A DNA stretch of 64,000 bases, taken from NCBI RefSeq assembly GCF_900143265.1, contig NZ_FRDJ01000010.1, positions 1 to 64,000 of the forward strand, in the 5' to 3' direction. Numbering within the stretch: the stretch's first letter is position 1; each line of letters begins with the position of its first letter. A model generated the notes under the pieces. That model searched no databases. It was not told the origin of the DNA and worked only from the letters and a program-made list of their open reading frames with translations. Source of the stretch: Fervidobacterium gondwanense DSM 13020 (lineage in GTDB: Bacteria > Thermotogota > Thermotogae > Thermotogales > Fervidobacteriaceae). The position numbers and the translations under genes were made by a program. This document shows, in pieces, positions 9,351 to 18,267 of this stretch.

Positions 9351-10112
9351 TTGAAGCCAAGAGGTTTGTTTCTCTCATTTGTTTTATTATTTTCACTGTT
9401 TTCTACGCTATTCGCTGTTAATTTTCCAACACCCACGCCGTACAAATACATAAACGACTATGTTGGCGTAGTTAATGAAGAATACGCGAAGAACATAGTC
9501 TCGATAGGCAAGGAACTAGAAGAAAAAACAACAGCGCAGATTGCTGTGGTTATTATTGACACATTACAAGGGCTTACCGTCGAAGATTACGCAGTTGAAC
9601 TTTTCAGAAGATGGGGAATTGGTCAGAAAGGAAAGGATAACGGTGTACTGTTGTTAGTGGCAATAAAAGACAGAGAGATGCGCATAGAAGTAGGATACGG
9701 ACTTGAAGGAGCTATTCCCGACGGAAAAGCTGGTCGAATACGAGATGAATACATAATTCCTTACTTCAAAGAAGAAGATTATTCGAAAGGTGTATACTAT
9801 GGATACTTAGCGCTTGCAAAAGAAGTGGCGAAAGAATATAATGTTGAACTCACATTCGATGTGGACGCAGAATTACCTGAGGAAGATGAAGTTCCAGACA
9901 TTGGGGAGATAATATTTATATTCATTATGATTTTCATAGTCCTTTCGATTTTCTCTGGTAAAGGATACGTACGCTACGGAGGACCGAGGGGACCTCTTGG
10001 ACCAGGTGGGTTTGGCGGTTTTGGAGGCTTTGGCGGAGGTTCTGGAAGAAGCTCTGGTGGCGGATTTGGTGGCGGACGCAGCGGCGGTGGTGGTGCAAGT
10101 GGGAAGTGGTGA
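9351..10112 (+). CDS. TPM-domain exported membrane-anchored protein (YgcG family)
   Basis: 253 residues. An N-terminal signal peptide (MKPRGLFLSFVLLFSLFSTLFA) is followed by a TPM domain (PTPYKYINDYVGVV to about residue 170, with EVGYGLEGAIPDG and the conserved RxxYIIPYF), a transmembrane helix near residues 185-200, and a Gly-rich tail (GGFGGFGGFGGGSG ... SGGGGASGKW). This layout is standard for the family, whose molecular role is poorly known. TTG 9351 after SD GGAGATGAT (9339-9347) is preferred because it gives a clean signal peptide; the frame is open upstream to 9288. Confidence 0.85.
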   Translation: MKPRGLFLSFVLLFSLFSTLFAVNFPTPTPYKYINDYVGVVNEEYAKNIVSIGKELEEKTTAQIAVVIIDTLQGLTVEDYAVELFRRWGIGQKGKDNGVLLLVAIKDREMRIEVGYGLEGAIPDGKAGRIRDEYIIPYFKEEDYSKGVYYGYLALAKEVAKEYNVELTFDVDAELPEEDEVPDIGEIIFIFIMIFIVLSIFSGKGYVRYGGPRGPLGPGGFGGFGGFGGGSGRSSGGGFGGGRSGGGGASGKW

Positions 10113-10158
10113 TTTGAACTGATTTAATCTAAATCACTGGGAGGTTTAAGAAACAATT

Positions 10159-11142
10159 ATGCCTAAAGAACAGAAACTGAACATACTTCTCTTAGAGGGT
10201 GTTGCTATCTTTTTCGTAATGCTCGTGCACGCCGGAACACCGAATTACATATATGCGTTTTTTAGCTATGGTTTGAGTTCGTTAGCATTTGCGAGAGGAT
10301 ACCAATGGAAGGATAGAGGATTTAAAGAATTAATTAAGTCAAGAGTTCTTCTCGTGCAAGCATACTACGTAGCCGGGTTTATTAATACTTTGATATATTT
10401 AATTTTGGCACCGCAAAATGTTTTGCAATATCCTAAGTATGTGTACATTACTAACTATCTTATTGGGAGAATGGACAAACTTGATCAAGTAGCAATTAAT
10501 GCAGTTCCATTATGGTTCTTTCTGATGCTATTCTTATCAGAAGTTATGTACTATTTTGTGAATAAGAGTAGCTTTTTGTTAGCCGCTTCTGTACTCTTAG
10601 CGATAATCTTTAGAATCATTCCTCATGAGCCGTTTATTTTCAAGATCGACTCGGCCATAGTTGCATTGCTATTTTTCTGGCTCGGAAAAATTTGGAGAAA
10701 ATACGAGCTTGAAGTTAGACCTCTGGACTTCGCACTTTCAATTCTTGCATTGATTTTGATTAGCCAAACAAATGGAGACATATCGTGGAACAACCAATGG
10801 TTTGGAAAGAGCGGATTTATCGCCTTGCTGGGGGAGATAGTGGCGGTATTCGTAGTCATATATCTTTCAGAGATGGTGAAAGCTATAAGCTTAGACAAAT
10901 TTTTCTACAAGTTGGCTTTCAATGCGTTGTTTGTAATTGGATATCACATGCTCTTAGGGAGCTTGCTCTACGTAATTTTGAATTTATTTGGAATAGTTAT
11001 ATCCGATGTTATGTCACTTTTAAACAAGATCTGGTATATTTACTTTGCATTTGATTTACTAATAGTGTATTTAGCAATAAGATATATTCCAGCAAAAGTT
11101 AAATCGCTGTTGATTGGTGACTTTCGGAGGGTATTGAAATGA
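10159..11142 (+). CDS. Multi-spanning membrane protein, acyltransferase-3-like
   Basis: 327 residues with about ten hydrophobic helices, the first near residues 8-24 containing FFVMLVHAG, which resembles the start of acyltransferase family 3 (OafA-like) proteins that O-acylate surface sugars. The usual catalytic His-Arg motifs are not clearly complete, so the function is tentative. SD GGGAGGT lies upstream. The stop overlaps the ATG of the next glycosyltransferase gene (ATGA), so the two are translationally coupled. Confidence 0.6.
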   Translation: MPKEQKLNILLLEGVAIFFVMLVHAGTPNYIYAFFSYGLSSLAFARGYQWKDRGFKELIKSRVLLVQAYYVAGFINTLIYLILAPQNVLQYPKYVYITNYLIGRMDKLDQVAINAVPLWFFLMLFLSEVMYYFVNKSSFLLAASVLLAIIFRIIPHEPFIFKIDSAIVALLFFWLGKIWRKYELEVRPLDFALSILALILISQTNGDISWNNQWFGKSGFIALLGEIVAVFVVIYLSEMVKAISLDKFFYKLAFNALFVIGYHMLLGSLLYVILNLFGIVISDVMSLLNKIWYIYFAFDLLIVYLAIRYIPAKVKSLLIGDFRRVLK

Positions 11143-12164
11143 TTAATAAACAAGAACTTGTATCAGTGATAATACCTGCTTATAACTTGGAAAGCTACAT
11201 CGAAAGATCACTGAGAAGCGTTTTAGAGCAGACGTATGAGAATATAGAGATTATAGTAGTTAACGACGGTTCAAAAGATAGCACTGCAGAAGTTGCAGAG
11301 AAGATACTCAAAAATGCTGGGAAAATTTACAAGATAATCAATCAAAAAAACCAAGGGGCAAGCGTTGCAAGGAACACCGGGCTTACAGCAGCGCAAGGGA
11401 AGTACATAAAGTTCTTAGATGGAGATGATACACTCTTTCCGTGGACAGTCGAAGAGCTTGTAGGGGCGATTGAGGAGAATAAATGCGATATAGCATTTGG
11501 TGGTCAAAATGTTGTGAATCTTAAAGGAAAGATTTTGTATCGATATGATGAAATGTATGAGTATACTCAAGGAGTTTATGAGTCAAAGGAGATCCTAAAA
11601 AAATTTCTCCTACAAACAATGCATATATCATTGAATTCTTCTATATTCTTAAAAGAGATAATTGATAAAAACTTCATCAAGTTTACACCAGGAACTAGGT
11701 ATTCAGAAGATAATGAGTTTATATCTAAGTATCTCTATTATTCAGGAAGTGGTTATGTGTTCAATAAGGCTGTTGCAAATGCACTTTATCGTATAAAATC
11801 TACAACTAAGATTCCAAGTTTATCAGTATTTCATAACGTTGGTGCAATGCTGAGGCTCAAAAGGTTTTTCGAAGAACGAAGAGAAAGAGAAATTGCTAAG
11901 ATTATAGAATCAGAATGTATACCTGCGGCATACACTTGGACTATTGGAAATTTGGCGTTTAATGGATACCCACTCTTTGATTGGCTTAGAATCGCAAGAA
12001 TGGATAAAGTGAGGAGAAATGTCATATCTTACAAAATTCACAATAAAAATACAAAATTTGGAAAGCAGCAAAATTTCTTAATTAGTCTTTTCCGCTTCTC
12101 TCCATTTTTAGTCTACGTGCTTCTTAGAAGCTACTCATATATCCTAAAAATCTTGCATCGATAA
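11139..12164 (+). CDS. Glycosyltransferase family 2
   Basis: 341 residues with a GT-A domain: VSVIIPAYNLESYIERSLRS at the N-terminus, VVNDGSKDST, GASVARNTGL and the DGDD metal site (KFLDGDDTLF, about residue 93). A basic hydrophobic segment near the C-terminus (FLISLFRFSPFLVYVLLRS) may bind the membrane. It probably adds a sugar to a cell-surface polysaccharide. SD CGGAGG precedes it within the end of the upstream gene. Confidence 0.9.
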   Translation: MINKQELVSVIIPAYNLESYIERSLRSVLEQTYENIEIIVVNDGSKDSTAEVAEKILKNAGKIYKIINQKNQGASVARNTGLTAAQGKYIKFLDGDDTLFPWTVEELVGAIEENKCDIAFGGQNVVNLKGKILYRYDEMYEYTQGVYESKEILKKFLLQTMHISLNSSIFLKEIIDKNFIKFTPGTRYSEDNEFISKYLYYSGSGYVFNKAVANALYRIKSTTKIPSLSVFHNVGAMLRLKRFFEERREREIAKIIESECIPAAYTWTIGNLAFNGYPLFDWLRIARMDKVRRNVISYKIHNKNTKFGKQQNFLISLFRFSPFLVYVLLRSYSYILKILHR

Positions 12165-12192
12165 GTTTGATAACGATATGGAGGTCTCTAGG

Positions 12193-13041
12193 ATGAATAA
12201 AAAATATCTACTAGCAACGGCGTGTAATGAGAAGTACGAAGAGTTCTTAATAAATCATTGGTTGAGGTCCTTAAAATCGAATTGCACATTAGAAAGCATT
12301 GATATCGTCGTTATAGACTATGGACTATCTGAAAATGCACGCAAAATTCTTAAAAGTGAAGCTGTTTTAATCAAAATCGCTGGAAAATTTAAAGGTCATA
12401 TTAACAACACGAGATTTTTGGAATTGAATGATTTCTTACTTGAAAACGAAAACTATGAGCAAGTAGTGTTATGCGACTCAGGGGATATAATATTCCAGTC
12501 GGATATCTCTCATCTTTTCCAGTTAGAACCTGAAAAGATAAAAGCAGTTTGTGAAGAAATATCACCAAATATGGAAATCGTTGCCAACGATAAGAATGTG
12601 AAAAATGCTGACGAAATAAAGAAGTTTTTGTCTGACAAAAAATTGATAAACGCAGGCTTTGTCATCTATCCACGAAAACAATTTGTTGAACTTGTATGGT
12701 CAATGAACGAAATTATTAGAGATTTGGATGCTTGGGGAACGGATATGGTAGTCTTGAACTACTATGCATACAAAAAAGATTTTTATCAGCTTCATCCTAA
12801 GTATAACTTTATTCCCACTACGACGCAAAAAAAGTACAAAGTGAAAAACGGAAAGTTCTATCTTGTAGAAAATGGAAAAGTTGAACTAATCCCAGTTGTT
12901 CACAATGCAGGCAGACACAAGTTATTCAGGCCAATCCTAAACTTTGGCTACGGAGAAAGTTACAACATTCCGAGACCGCTCGCAATTTTTGCGTTGAGGA
13001 CATTCTATCAAGTTCTATCGTTGTTCAAATCTAAAAGATAA
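12193..13041 (+). CDS. Probable GT-A fold glycosyltransferase
   Basis: 282 residues. The start is ATG 12193 after SD GGAGGT (12180-12185); an ATG at 12178 overlaps the SD. The N-terminus resembles GT8-like or capsular glycosyltransferases: YLLATACNEKYEEF, then VVLCDSGDIIFQSD, where DSGD stands in place of a DXD, and later INAGFVIYPR and DAWGTDM. It lies downstream of the GT2 gene in the same polysaccharide cluster. Family-level identity is inferred from motifs; the donor and acceptor are unknown. Confidence 0.65.
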   Translation: MNKKYLLATACNEKYEEFLINHWLRSLKSNCTLESIDIVVIDYGLSENARKILKSEAVLIKIAGKFKGHINNTRFLELNDFLLENENYEQVVLCDSGDIIFQSDISHLFQLEPEKIKAVCEEISPNMEIVANDKNVKNADEIKKFLSDKKLINAGFVIYPRKQFVELVWSMNEIIRDLDAWGTDMVVLNYYAYKKDFYQLHPKYNFIPTTTQKKYKVKNGKFYLVENGKVELIPVVHNAGRHKLFRPILNFGYGESYNIPRPLAIFALRTFYQVLSLFKSKR

Positions 13042-13065
13042 AAGGGTGAGAACTCTCACCCTTTT
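13040..13065. terminator. Bidirectional terminator between convergent glycan genes
   Basis: 11-bp stem (AAAAGGGTGAG / CTCACCCTTTT) with an AACT loop, located exactly between two convergent genes. A- and T-rich flanks let it act on both strands. Confidence 0.9.
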
Positions 13066-14118
13066 CTATTTCGATAATATTCTGTTTATAATTTCCTTTA
13101 CATTTTCACCGCTGGCTAACTTTTTGCCCAATTTAATAGTGTTTTCTCTCCATACTTGATAATCCTTTTCAGATACTTTACTTAGTATTTCATCAATTTC
13201 TTTCAAAGAATTTACCCCAAAACCTATATTGTATTCCTTTACGGTTTCGTATATTGCCGATTCTTTCCAAACAATTAGCGGCAATCCGCTAACTATATAC
13301 AAAGATGCCTTATGAGGAGAATTGTATTTAAGATAGTGTCCGACCGTTCCGCTTATTCCGTTGACTTCTTCACCGTCCCATACTAATCCAAAGTGTCCTT
13401 CAATTTTGTATGGAAGTTCATCGGGATGAAACACACCTTTGTATTCCAAAACGCCGTCTTTTGTATCACCGTCATAACCTTTTCCGTATAGATAGACTGT
13501 GTAATTTAACGGGTTTACTTCTTTTATTATCTTTTTCAAGAATGTTGATTTTGAAAGATTACCTGCGAAAGAAATTACGTATTTTCCTAAACTTGGTAGA
13601 GTCTTGCTCATAACTCTTTCGTATACTGGGGTATCGAGGATGTAATCAAACAAGCCGAGAATGTAGATTTTTCCCTTATATCCTAATTTCTCTTTTATAT
13701 AATCTGCCATTTTCTTTGAATGACATACTGCATGTGTAAAGTTTGAGAATACAAGCTTTTCCCTTGTGAAATCTATGCTTCTTGCAAGTCTTATACTTTC
13801 TATATCGTGAATTACAATGCATCTTTTGGCATTTTTGAACGCCTTCCTTAGTGCAGGGGCTATTAACAAATCGAGCCCTGTTCCGTTTTGGAAAAACACG
13901 ATGGCATTATTTGCGAAATTTCGCTTAAGGTACAATGAAATAAGCCTACTTAGACTGAAAATCCTTGAATTACTATCACTTGCTTTTTTGAAAATGTCGA
14001 CTCTTTTGAATTTAGCACTCTCAAAAATGATTTCGACGTCATTTTTGGCCTTGTAACCCGCATTAAATTTACTGCCCCAGTGAAAATATGGGACGTAATA
14101 AATCTCTTTACCTTCCAT
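13066..14118 (-). CDS. Galactofuranosyltransferase-like glycosyltransferase
   Basis: 350 residues with a GT-B style layout resembling the Gtf3 / beta-1,6-galactofuranosyltransferase (WbbI-like) family. Seen are IVIHDIESIRLARS in the first half, a long HLKYNSPHKASLYIVSGLPLIVW segment in the second half (key residues NSPHK and SGLP), and GLVWDGEEVNG. Its start overlaps the end of the UDP-galactopyranose mutase gene by 11 bp, which makes galactofuranose a plausible donor. The overlap is observed; the specificity is inferred. Confidence 0.72.
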   Translation of the reverse strand: MEGKEIYYVPYFHWGSKFNAGYKAKNDVEIIFESAKFKRVDIFKKASDSNSRIFSLSRLISLYLKRNFANNAIVFFQNGTGLDLLIAPALRKAFKNAKRCIVIHDIESIRLARSIDFTREKLVFSNFTHAVCHSKKMADYIKEKLGYKGKIYILGLFDYILDTPVYERVMSKTLPSLGKYVISFAGNLSKSTFLKKIIKEVNPLNYTVYLYGKGYDGDTKDGVLEYKGVFHPDELPYKIEGHFGLVWDGEEVNGISGTVGHYLKYNSPHKASLYIVSGLPLIVWKESAIYETVKEYNIGFGVNSLKEIDEILSKVSEKDYQVWRENTIKLGKKLASGENVKEIINRILSK

Positions 14119-15220
14119 TTAACCACACCTCTGTCTTCCTAATTGAAGCTGTTATTACTTCATCCATGTTATAGTACTTGTATTCCGCTAATCTTCCGAC
14201 AAATATATATTCACCTGTCCTTTCTAATCTTTCGACTTCCTCAGTATATTTTTTCCTTCTTTCCATGTTTTCACTTGTCATAACTATGTAGTATGGTTTG
14301 CCATGTGCTGTTGGATATTCAAAACAAACAGTAGTTTTCGAAGATTTTTCATCAAGAAAATGTTTGTATTCAGTTATTCTGGTCCAGTCATAGTCGTTTG
14401 GGTAATTAACCACAGCAACCGGTTGGTAGAACTCTATATCAAACGTTTTCAATACAAGATTTAAAGACCTGTACTCTAACTTTCCATGCGAAAAATCAAA
14501 AAATCTGTCCAATTCACCAGTATATACTACAAGGCTTGATTTCAGGTAATCTCTGATTTCAAAATAATCTATTCCCATCATCACTGTAATGTTGTCATGG
14601 TTCAGAATATTTTCGACGAGTTTTGTGTAACCGTATTTTGGTATGCCTTGATATTTATCAGAGAAGTACCTGTCGTCTCTGTTGGCCCTTACAGGTATTC
14701 TTTTTGCTACATCGGGTAATAGTTCTTCAGGATCTCGTTCCCATTGTTTAATAGTATAATTTTTGAAGAAAAGCTCATAAAGCCTTTCGCCAACTTGTGA
14801 GACAATAACATCGCGGAAATTTTTAGGAGGATTGTTGAATTTTGATTTCTTAACTTCATTTGATAAAAACTCTTCAACTTCGTATGTGGCAATATTGATG
14901 CCGAAAACTTCGCACAAAGTATCTCTATTGATCGGAAAGGGTATTAATTTACCCTCTGCGTAGCTTAGAACTTTGTGTTGATAATAATTGAATTCAGTGA
15001 ACTTATTGACGAATTCCCAAACTGTCTTATTGTTTGTGTGAAATATGTGTGGACCATAAGTGTGAACCGTTATGCCATTATTATCTTTGTAATCATGGCA
15101 GTGACCAGCGATGTGTTTATGCTTTTCGATAACTAAAACCTTTCTACCACTTTCAGCCAAGATTCTTGCTGCTGTTGAGCCAGCTAAACCTGCACCAACT
15201 ACTACGGCATCAAAAAACAT
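14108..15220 (-). CDS. glf: UDP-galactopyranose mutase
   Basis: 370-residue flavoenzyme that interconverts UDP-galactopyranose and UDP-galactofuranose. The N-terminal FAD-binding motif VVGAGLAGSTAARIL and the family hallmarks HCHDYKDNNGITVHTYGPHIFHT, WERDPEELLP and RIPVRANRDDRYF are visible (long motif at about residues 40-62). SD AGAGGTGAT precedes the ATG. It supplies UDP-Galf for the adjacent transferase. Confidence 0.96.
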   Translation of the reverse strand: MFFDAVVVGAGLAGSTAARILAESGRKVLVIEKHKHIAGHCHDYKDNNGITVHTYGPHIFHTNNKTVWEFVNKFTEFNYYQHKVLSYAEGKLIPFPINRDTLCEVFGINIATYEVEEFLSNEVKKSKFNNPPKNFRDVIVSQVGERLYELFFKNYTIKQWERDPEELLPDVAKRIPVRANRDDRYFSDKYQGIPKYGYTKLVENILNHDNITVMMGIDYFEIRDYLKSSLVVYTGELDRFFDFSHGKLEYRSLNLVLKTFDIEFYQPVAVVNYPNDYDWTRITEYKHFLDEKSSKTTVCFEYPTAHGKPYYIVMTSENMERRKKYTEEVERLERTGEYIFVGRLAEYKYYNMDEVITASIRKTEVWLNGR

Positions 15221-15256
15221 TAAAAAATCACCTCTTCGTATTCTTATTTTACATAA

Positions 15257-15285
15257 TTGACATTCTCAACCTTGAATGATAAAAT
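15257..15285 (+). promoter_or_regulatory. Promoter for tRNA-Gln
   Basis: TTGACA (15257-15262), 17-bp spacer, TAAAAT (15280-15285), with the tRNA 5' end 20 bp downstream. Confidence 0.85.
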
Positions 15286-15305
15286 ATATCTTGCCTTACG
15301 GCTTT

Positions 15306-15379
15306 TGGGAGGTCGTCTAATGGCAGGACTGCGGACTCTGGATCCGCCAGTGGAGGTTCGAATCCTCCCCTCCCAGCCA
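15306..15379 (+). tRNA. tRNA-Gln (anticodon CUG)
   Basis: 74-nt cloverleaf with CCA encoded. Acceptor stem TGGGAGG / CCTCCCA, anticodon stem GCGGA / TCCGC with loop CTCTGGA (anticodon CTG), T-arm GGAGG-TTCGAAT-CCTCC, discriminator G. The D-arm GTCTAATGGCAGGAC is typical of tRNA-Gln. Confidence 0.96.
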
Positions 15380-15386
15380 GTTTAAG

Positions 15387-15418
15387 AAAGCCCCTTTTCG
15401 GGGCTTTTTATTTTTATC
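15387..15418 (+). terminator. Terminator after tRNA-Gln
   Basis: 8-bp stem (AAAGCCCC / GGGGCTTT) with a 5-nt loop, then TTTATTTTTAT. It also abuts the 3' end of the convergent hisS. Confidence 0.9.
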
Positions 15419-16679
15419 TCATGTCATCCAACATATCTTTTATTCCACTTGCCACAAAGTTTATTTCGAATTCAAATTGTTCGCCTGTCTCCATGTTCTT
15501 TATCATCACAACATTTTTCTCAATTTCGTTCTCACCGATTATTACGCACAATTTTGCGCCCGTTCTTGCTGCGTTCTTTAATTGTGCACCTAATCCTCTT
15601 TCCATTATTTCTAAATTCACCGCTATTCCTTCGTCTCTGAGCTGCTGAGCCAATCTAAATGCAACATTTCGCACTTCGCTTCCGCCAAAGTGTGCGATGT
15701 ATACCTCGTTTATTCTCATATCCTCAACTTCCACATTCTCAGCCTTTATCGCAAGGACTAACCTTTCCATACCCGCGGCAAAACCGAGCGCAGGAACATC
15801 TTTTCCTCCGATTTCCTTTATCAACCCATCATACCTTCCGCCACCTGCGATTGCGCTCATCGCACCGAGTTTGTGGTGGTGGACTTCAAATACTGTCCTG
15901 TTGTAGTAATCGAGCCCTCTAACAAGCCTCGGGTCCTCGATGTATTTTATCCCAGCAGTGTCAAGCAGTTCTTTCAACTCTTCGTAGTGCTTACGTGCAT
16001 TTTCGCCTATGTAATCGATAAGCTTTGGAGCATTCTTTGCATACTCTACATCTACCTTACAATCCAAAAGTCTGAGAACATTTCTTTCGTATCTAACTTT
16101 ACAGTCATCGCACAACTTGTCTAAATGTTGTGAATAATATTCCTTTAGGGCTTCTTTGTACCTTGCCCTGTCTTCAGTATCACCGAGAGTGTTTATATGT
16201 ATCTCAAAATCTACCAGCCCAATTTCCTTTAAGAACTCATTGACAAATATTATTAACTCAGCATCTGCAAGTGGGGAAGGGCTTCCGAAAATCTCTGCAC
16301 CAAACTGGTGAAATTGCCTTTGCCTACCAGATTGTGGACGTTCGTACCTAAACATCGGTCCGATGTAGAAATACTTCTGTGGGAAACCGACAGTTATTAA
16401 CCCATTTTCTACAAAAGCCCTGACAACTGGTGCAGTTCCCTCGGGTCTCAACGTTATACTTCTTCCGCCCTTGTCTTCAAAAGTGTACATTTCTTTCTGA
16501 ACGATGTCTGTATCTTGCCCAACACTTCTAACAAATAATTTAGTCTCTTCAAAAATCGGTGTTCTAATCTCCGTGAAACCGTACAGCAGCGACAATTTCC
16601 TCGCCTTTTCCTCTATCCAGTACCAAAACTTCATCTCCTGCCCGTACAAATCCTCTGTTCCCTTTATTTTTTGGTACAC
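15414..16679 (-). CDS. hisS: Histidyl-tRNA synthetase
   Basis: 421-residue class II aminoacyl-tRNA synthetase that charges tRNA-His. Motif 2 lies in FRYERPQSGRQRQFHQ (110-125), the histidine-specific RGLDYY at 254-259, and motif 3 in GFAAGMERL (299-307); LRPEGTAPVVRA is at 77-88. The C-terminal ~95 residues form the anticodon-binding domain. It starts at GTG 16679, whose SD GGAGGTGG lies within the end of the upstream TPR gene (16-bp overlap), so translation is coupled. Confidence 0.97.
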   Translation of the reverse strand: MYQKIKGTEDLYGQEMKFWYWIEEKARKLSLLYGFTEIRTPIFEETKLFVRSVGQDTDIVQKEMYTFEDKGGRSITLRPEGTAPVVRAFVENGLITVGFPQKYFYIGPMFRYERPQSGRQRQFHQFGAEIFGSPSPLADAELIIFVNEFLKEIGLVDFEIHINTLGDTEDRARYKEALKEYYSQHLDKLCDDCKVRYERNVLRLLDCKVDVEYAKNAPKLIDYIGENARKHYEELKELLDTAGIKYIEDPRLVRGLDYYNRTVFEVHHHKLGAMSAIAGGGRYDGLIKEIGGKDVPALGFAAGMERLVLAIKAENVEVEDMRINEVYIAHFGGSEVRNVAFRLAQQLRDEGIAVNLEIMERGLGAQLKNAARTGAKLCVIIGENEIEKNVVMIKNMETGEQFEFEINFVASGIKDMLDDMR

Positions 16680-17377
16680 AGTTTTTCCACCTCCGAAATT
16701 CGCTTCTTCGCATCATCCTTTGCGCCTTCGTCTACAAATTTCCATTCTGGTCTTATGGGTAACTCCAATACCTTGGTGTAATACTCCAAAGCTTTGCAGT
16801 AATCCTTCTTCTTTTCAAAAAGTCTCCCGTACATATAGTAAGTGTACAAATGATTCGGATTATTCTTCAAAGACCTTCCCAAATACTCTTCAGCAAGCGC
16901 CAAATTTGGGAATAATGGAACTTCGAGATTTCTAACTCCTGCAAGAAAGAACGGTTCCCATTCGTTAGGTCCGTATTCCATAGCTTTATTCAAATTGTAG
17001 TCAATCTTGCCAACTAACGTCAGAGCGAGCAGATTATTTTTCTGAACCCTGTGAGAAAGCACGACGGCTAAGCTATAATACCCTTTCCAGTATTTCGGAT
17101 TCTCTTTTATTACTCTATCAGCGATATTGTAGGCCTTCTCGGAATATTCATATCCCTTACCGCCCCAGCTGTACAATTCCGTGTAGCCAATAACCACATC
17201 GCATATCTCAGATACGCTCAATCTTTCTAAATCTAAGTTTTTGAGAAACTCATCGAGCTCCTTTGCTTGTCTGTTACCTATCATATATTGAATTTTGTAA
17301 GAAATTTCACTTTGGGCAAGAACTAAGACATTAAAGAGCACGAAACATACAAACAGAAAACTCAATAATCTTCGCAT
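16664..17377 (-). CDS. Exported TPR-repeat protein
   Basis: 237 residues with a clear signal peptide (MRRLLSFLFVCFVLFNVLVLA) followed by an all-helical region with TPR-like repeats (PNHLYTYYMYGRLFEKKKDYCKALEYYTKVL). It probably works in the periplasm or toga space as a protein-interaction scaffold. It sits between a HAD phosphatase gene and hisS in a leftward operon and overlaps the hisS start. No specific partner can be named. Confidence 0.75.
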   Translation of the reverse strand: MRRLLSFLFVCFVLFNVLVLAQSEISYKIQYMIGNRQAKELDEFLKNLDLERLSVSEICDVVIGYTELYSWGGKGYEYSEKAYNIADRVIKENPKYWKGYYSLAVVLSHRVQKNNLLALTLVGKIDYNLNKAMEYGPNEWEPFFLAGVRNLEVPLFPNLALAEEYLGRSLKNNPNHLYTYYMYGRLFEKKKDYCKALEYYTKVLELPIRPEWKFVDEGAKDDAKKRISEVEKLCTKK

Positions 17378-17393
17378 TTAAACTCCCTTTAAC

Positions 17394-18230
17394 TTATACT
17401 CTTCCATTCAGTGCCCATTTCCTAACAGCATATGCCACTCCAGCTTCATCGTTTGATTTTGTTAAAAACCTTGCATATTTCTTTACTTCTTCATGCCCGT
17501 TTTCCATAACCACTGGATAACCTACGATTTTCAGAAGTCCTATGTCGTTGAAGCTGTCTCCCAAATACATCGTCTGCTCGTGAGTCACGTTGAAATACCT
17601 CAGCAGATATTGAAAAGAAGATTCCTTTGAAGAATTTGGACCAAAGACTTCATAGAACGTTTCATTACCTAATGTGTTGTTTTTCACAACACTCGTTTGG
17701 TTCTGAAATCCATCCAACGCTTCCGAAATTGCCTTTACAACAGTTGGCTCGTCACCAACAACTGCAATTTCCGCAATCGAATTCTTTGTTTTTAGATATT
17801 TTAACACATCATCGACAACATTCAATCTCCAACTATTTTGCTCCAGATATTTCGAAAACGTACCGCTGTACGGCTCATCGACGTACATATCTTTCTCTTC
17901 AAGAAAGTCTCTATAGACTATGTAAAACAAATTATTTCTTCTTGCACTCTCAACAACGCGAATAGCTATCTGTACGTCTAACTCGGACTTGTAAATAACC
18001 TTGTCTTCCATCCATTGATAGATGAAAGCCCCGTTTTGAAAAATAACAGGCACATCGAGTCCAAGTTCTTCTATGTAAGGCTTGGCAGAATAAAAATTCC
18101 TGCCGGTTGCAACACTTACGTGCAAACCGTTCTCCATCGCTTCACGGAGTGCCAATACATTATCTTTTGGTATATGCTTTTCTTCGTTCAGCAACGTACC
18201 ATCCAAATCAGTTACTATTAACTTAACCAC
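17394..18230 (-). CDS. HAD-superfamily Cof-type phosphatase
   Basis: 278 residues. HAD motif I is LIVTDLDGTLLNEEK at the N-terminus, motif II is VATGRNFYSA, and the C-terminal metal motif is YLGDSFNDIGLL, with a C2B cap between, as in Cof/YidA sugar-phosphate phosphatases. GTG 18230 is chosen because SD AAGGAGG (18239-18245) lies 8 bp upstream and the HAD fold begins right after it. The substrate is not evident. It lies 37 bp downstream of the rmlA-like gene, suggesting one transcript. Confidence 0.9.
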   Translation of the reverse strand: MVKLIVTDLDGTLLNEEKHIPKDNVLALREAMENGLHVSVATGRNFYSAKPYIEELGLDVPVIFQNGAFIYQWMEDKVIYKSELDVQIAIRVVESARRNNLFYIVYRDFLEEKDMYVDEPYSGTFSKYLEQNSWRLNVVDDVLKYLKTKNSIAEIAVVGDEPTVVKAISEALDGFQNQTSVVKNNTLGNETFYEVFGPNSSKESSFQYLLRYFNVTHEQTMYLGDSFNDIGLLKIVGYPVVMENGHEEVKKYARFLTKSNDEAGVAYAVRKWALNGRV

Positions 18231-18267
18231 TAAGAATACCTCCTTATTTATCCCCTTACCCCACGGC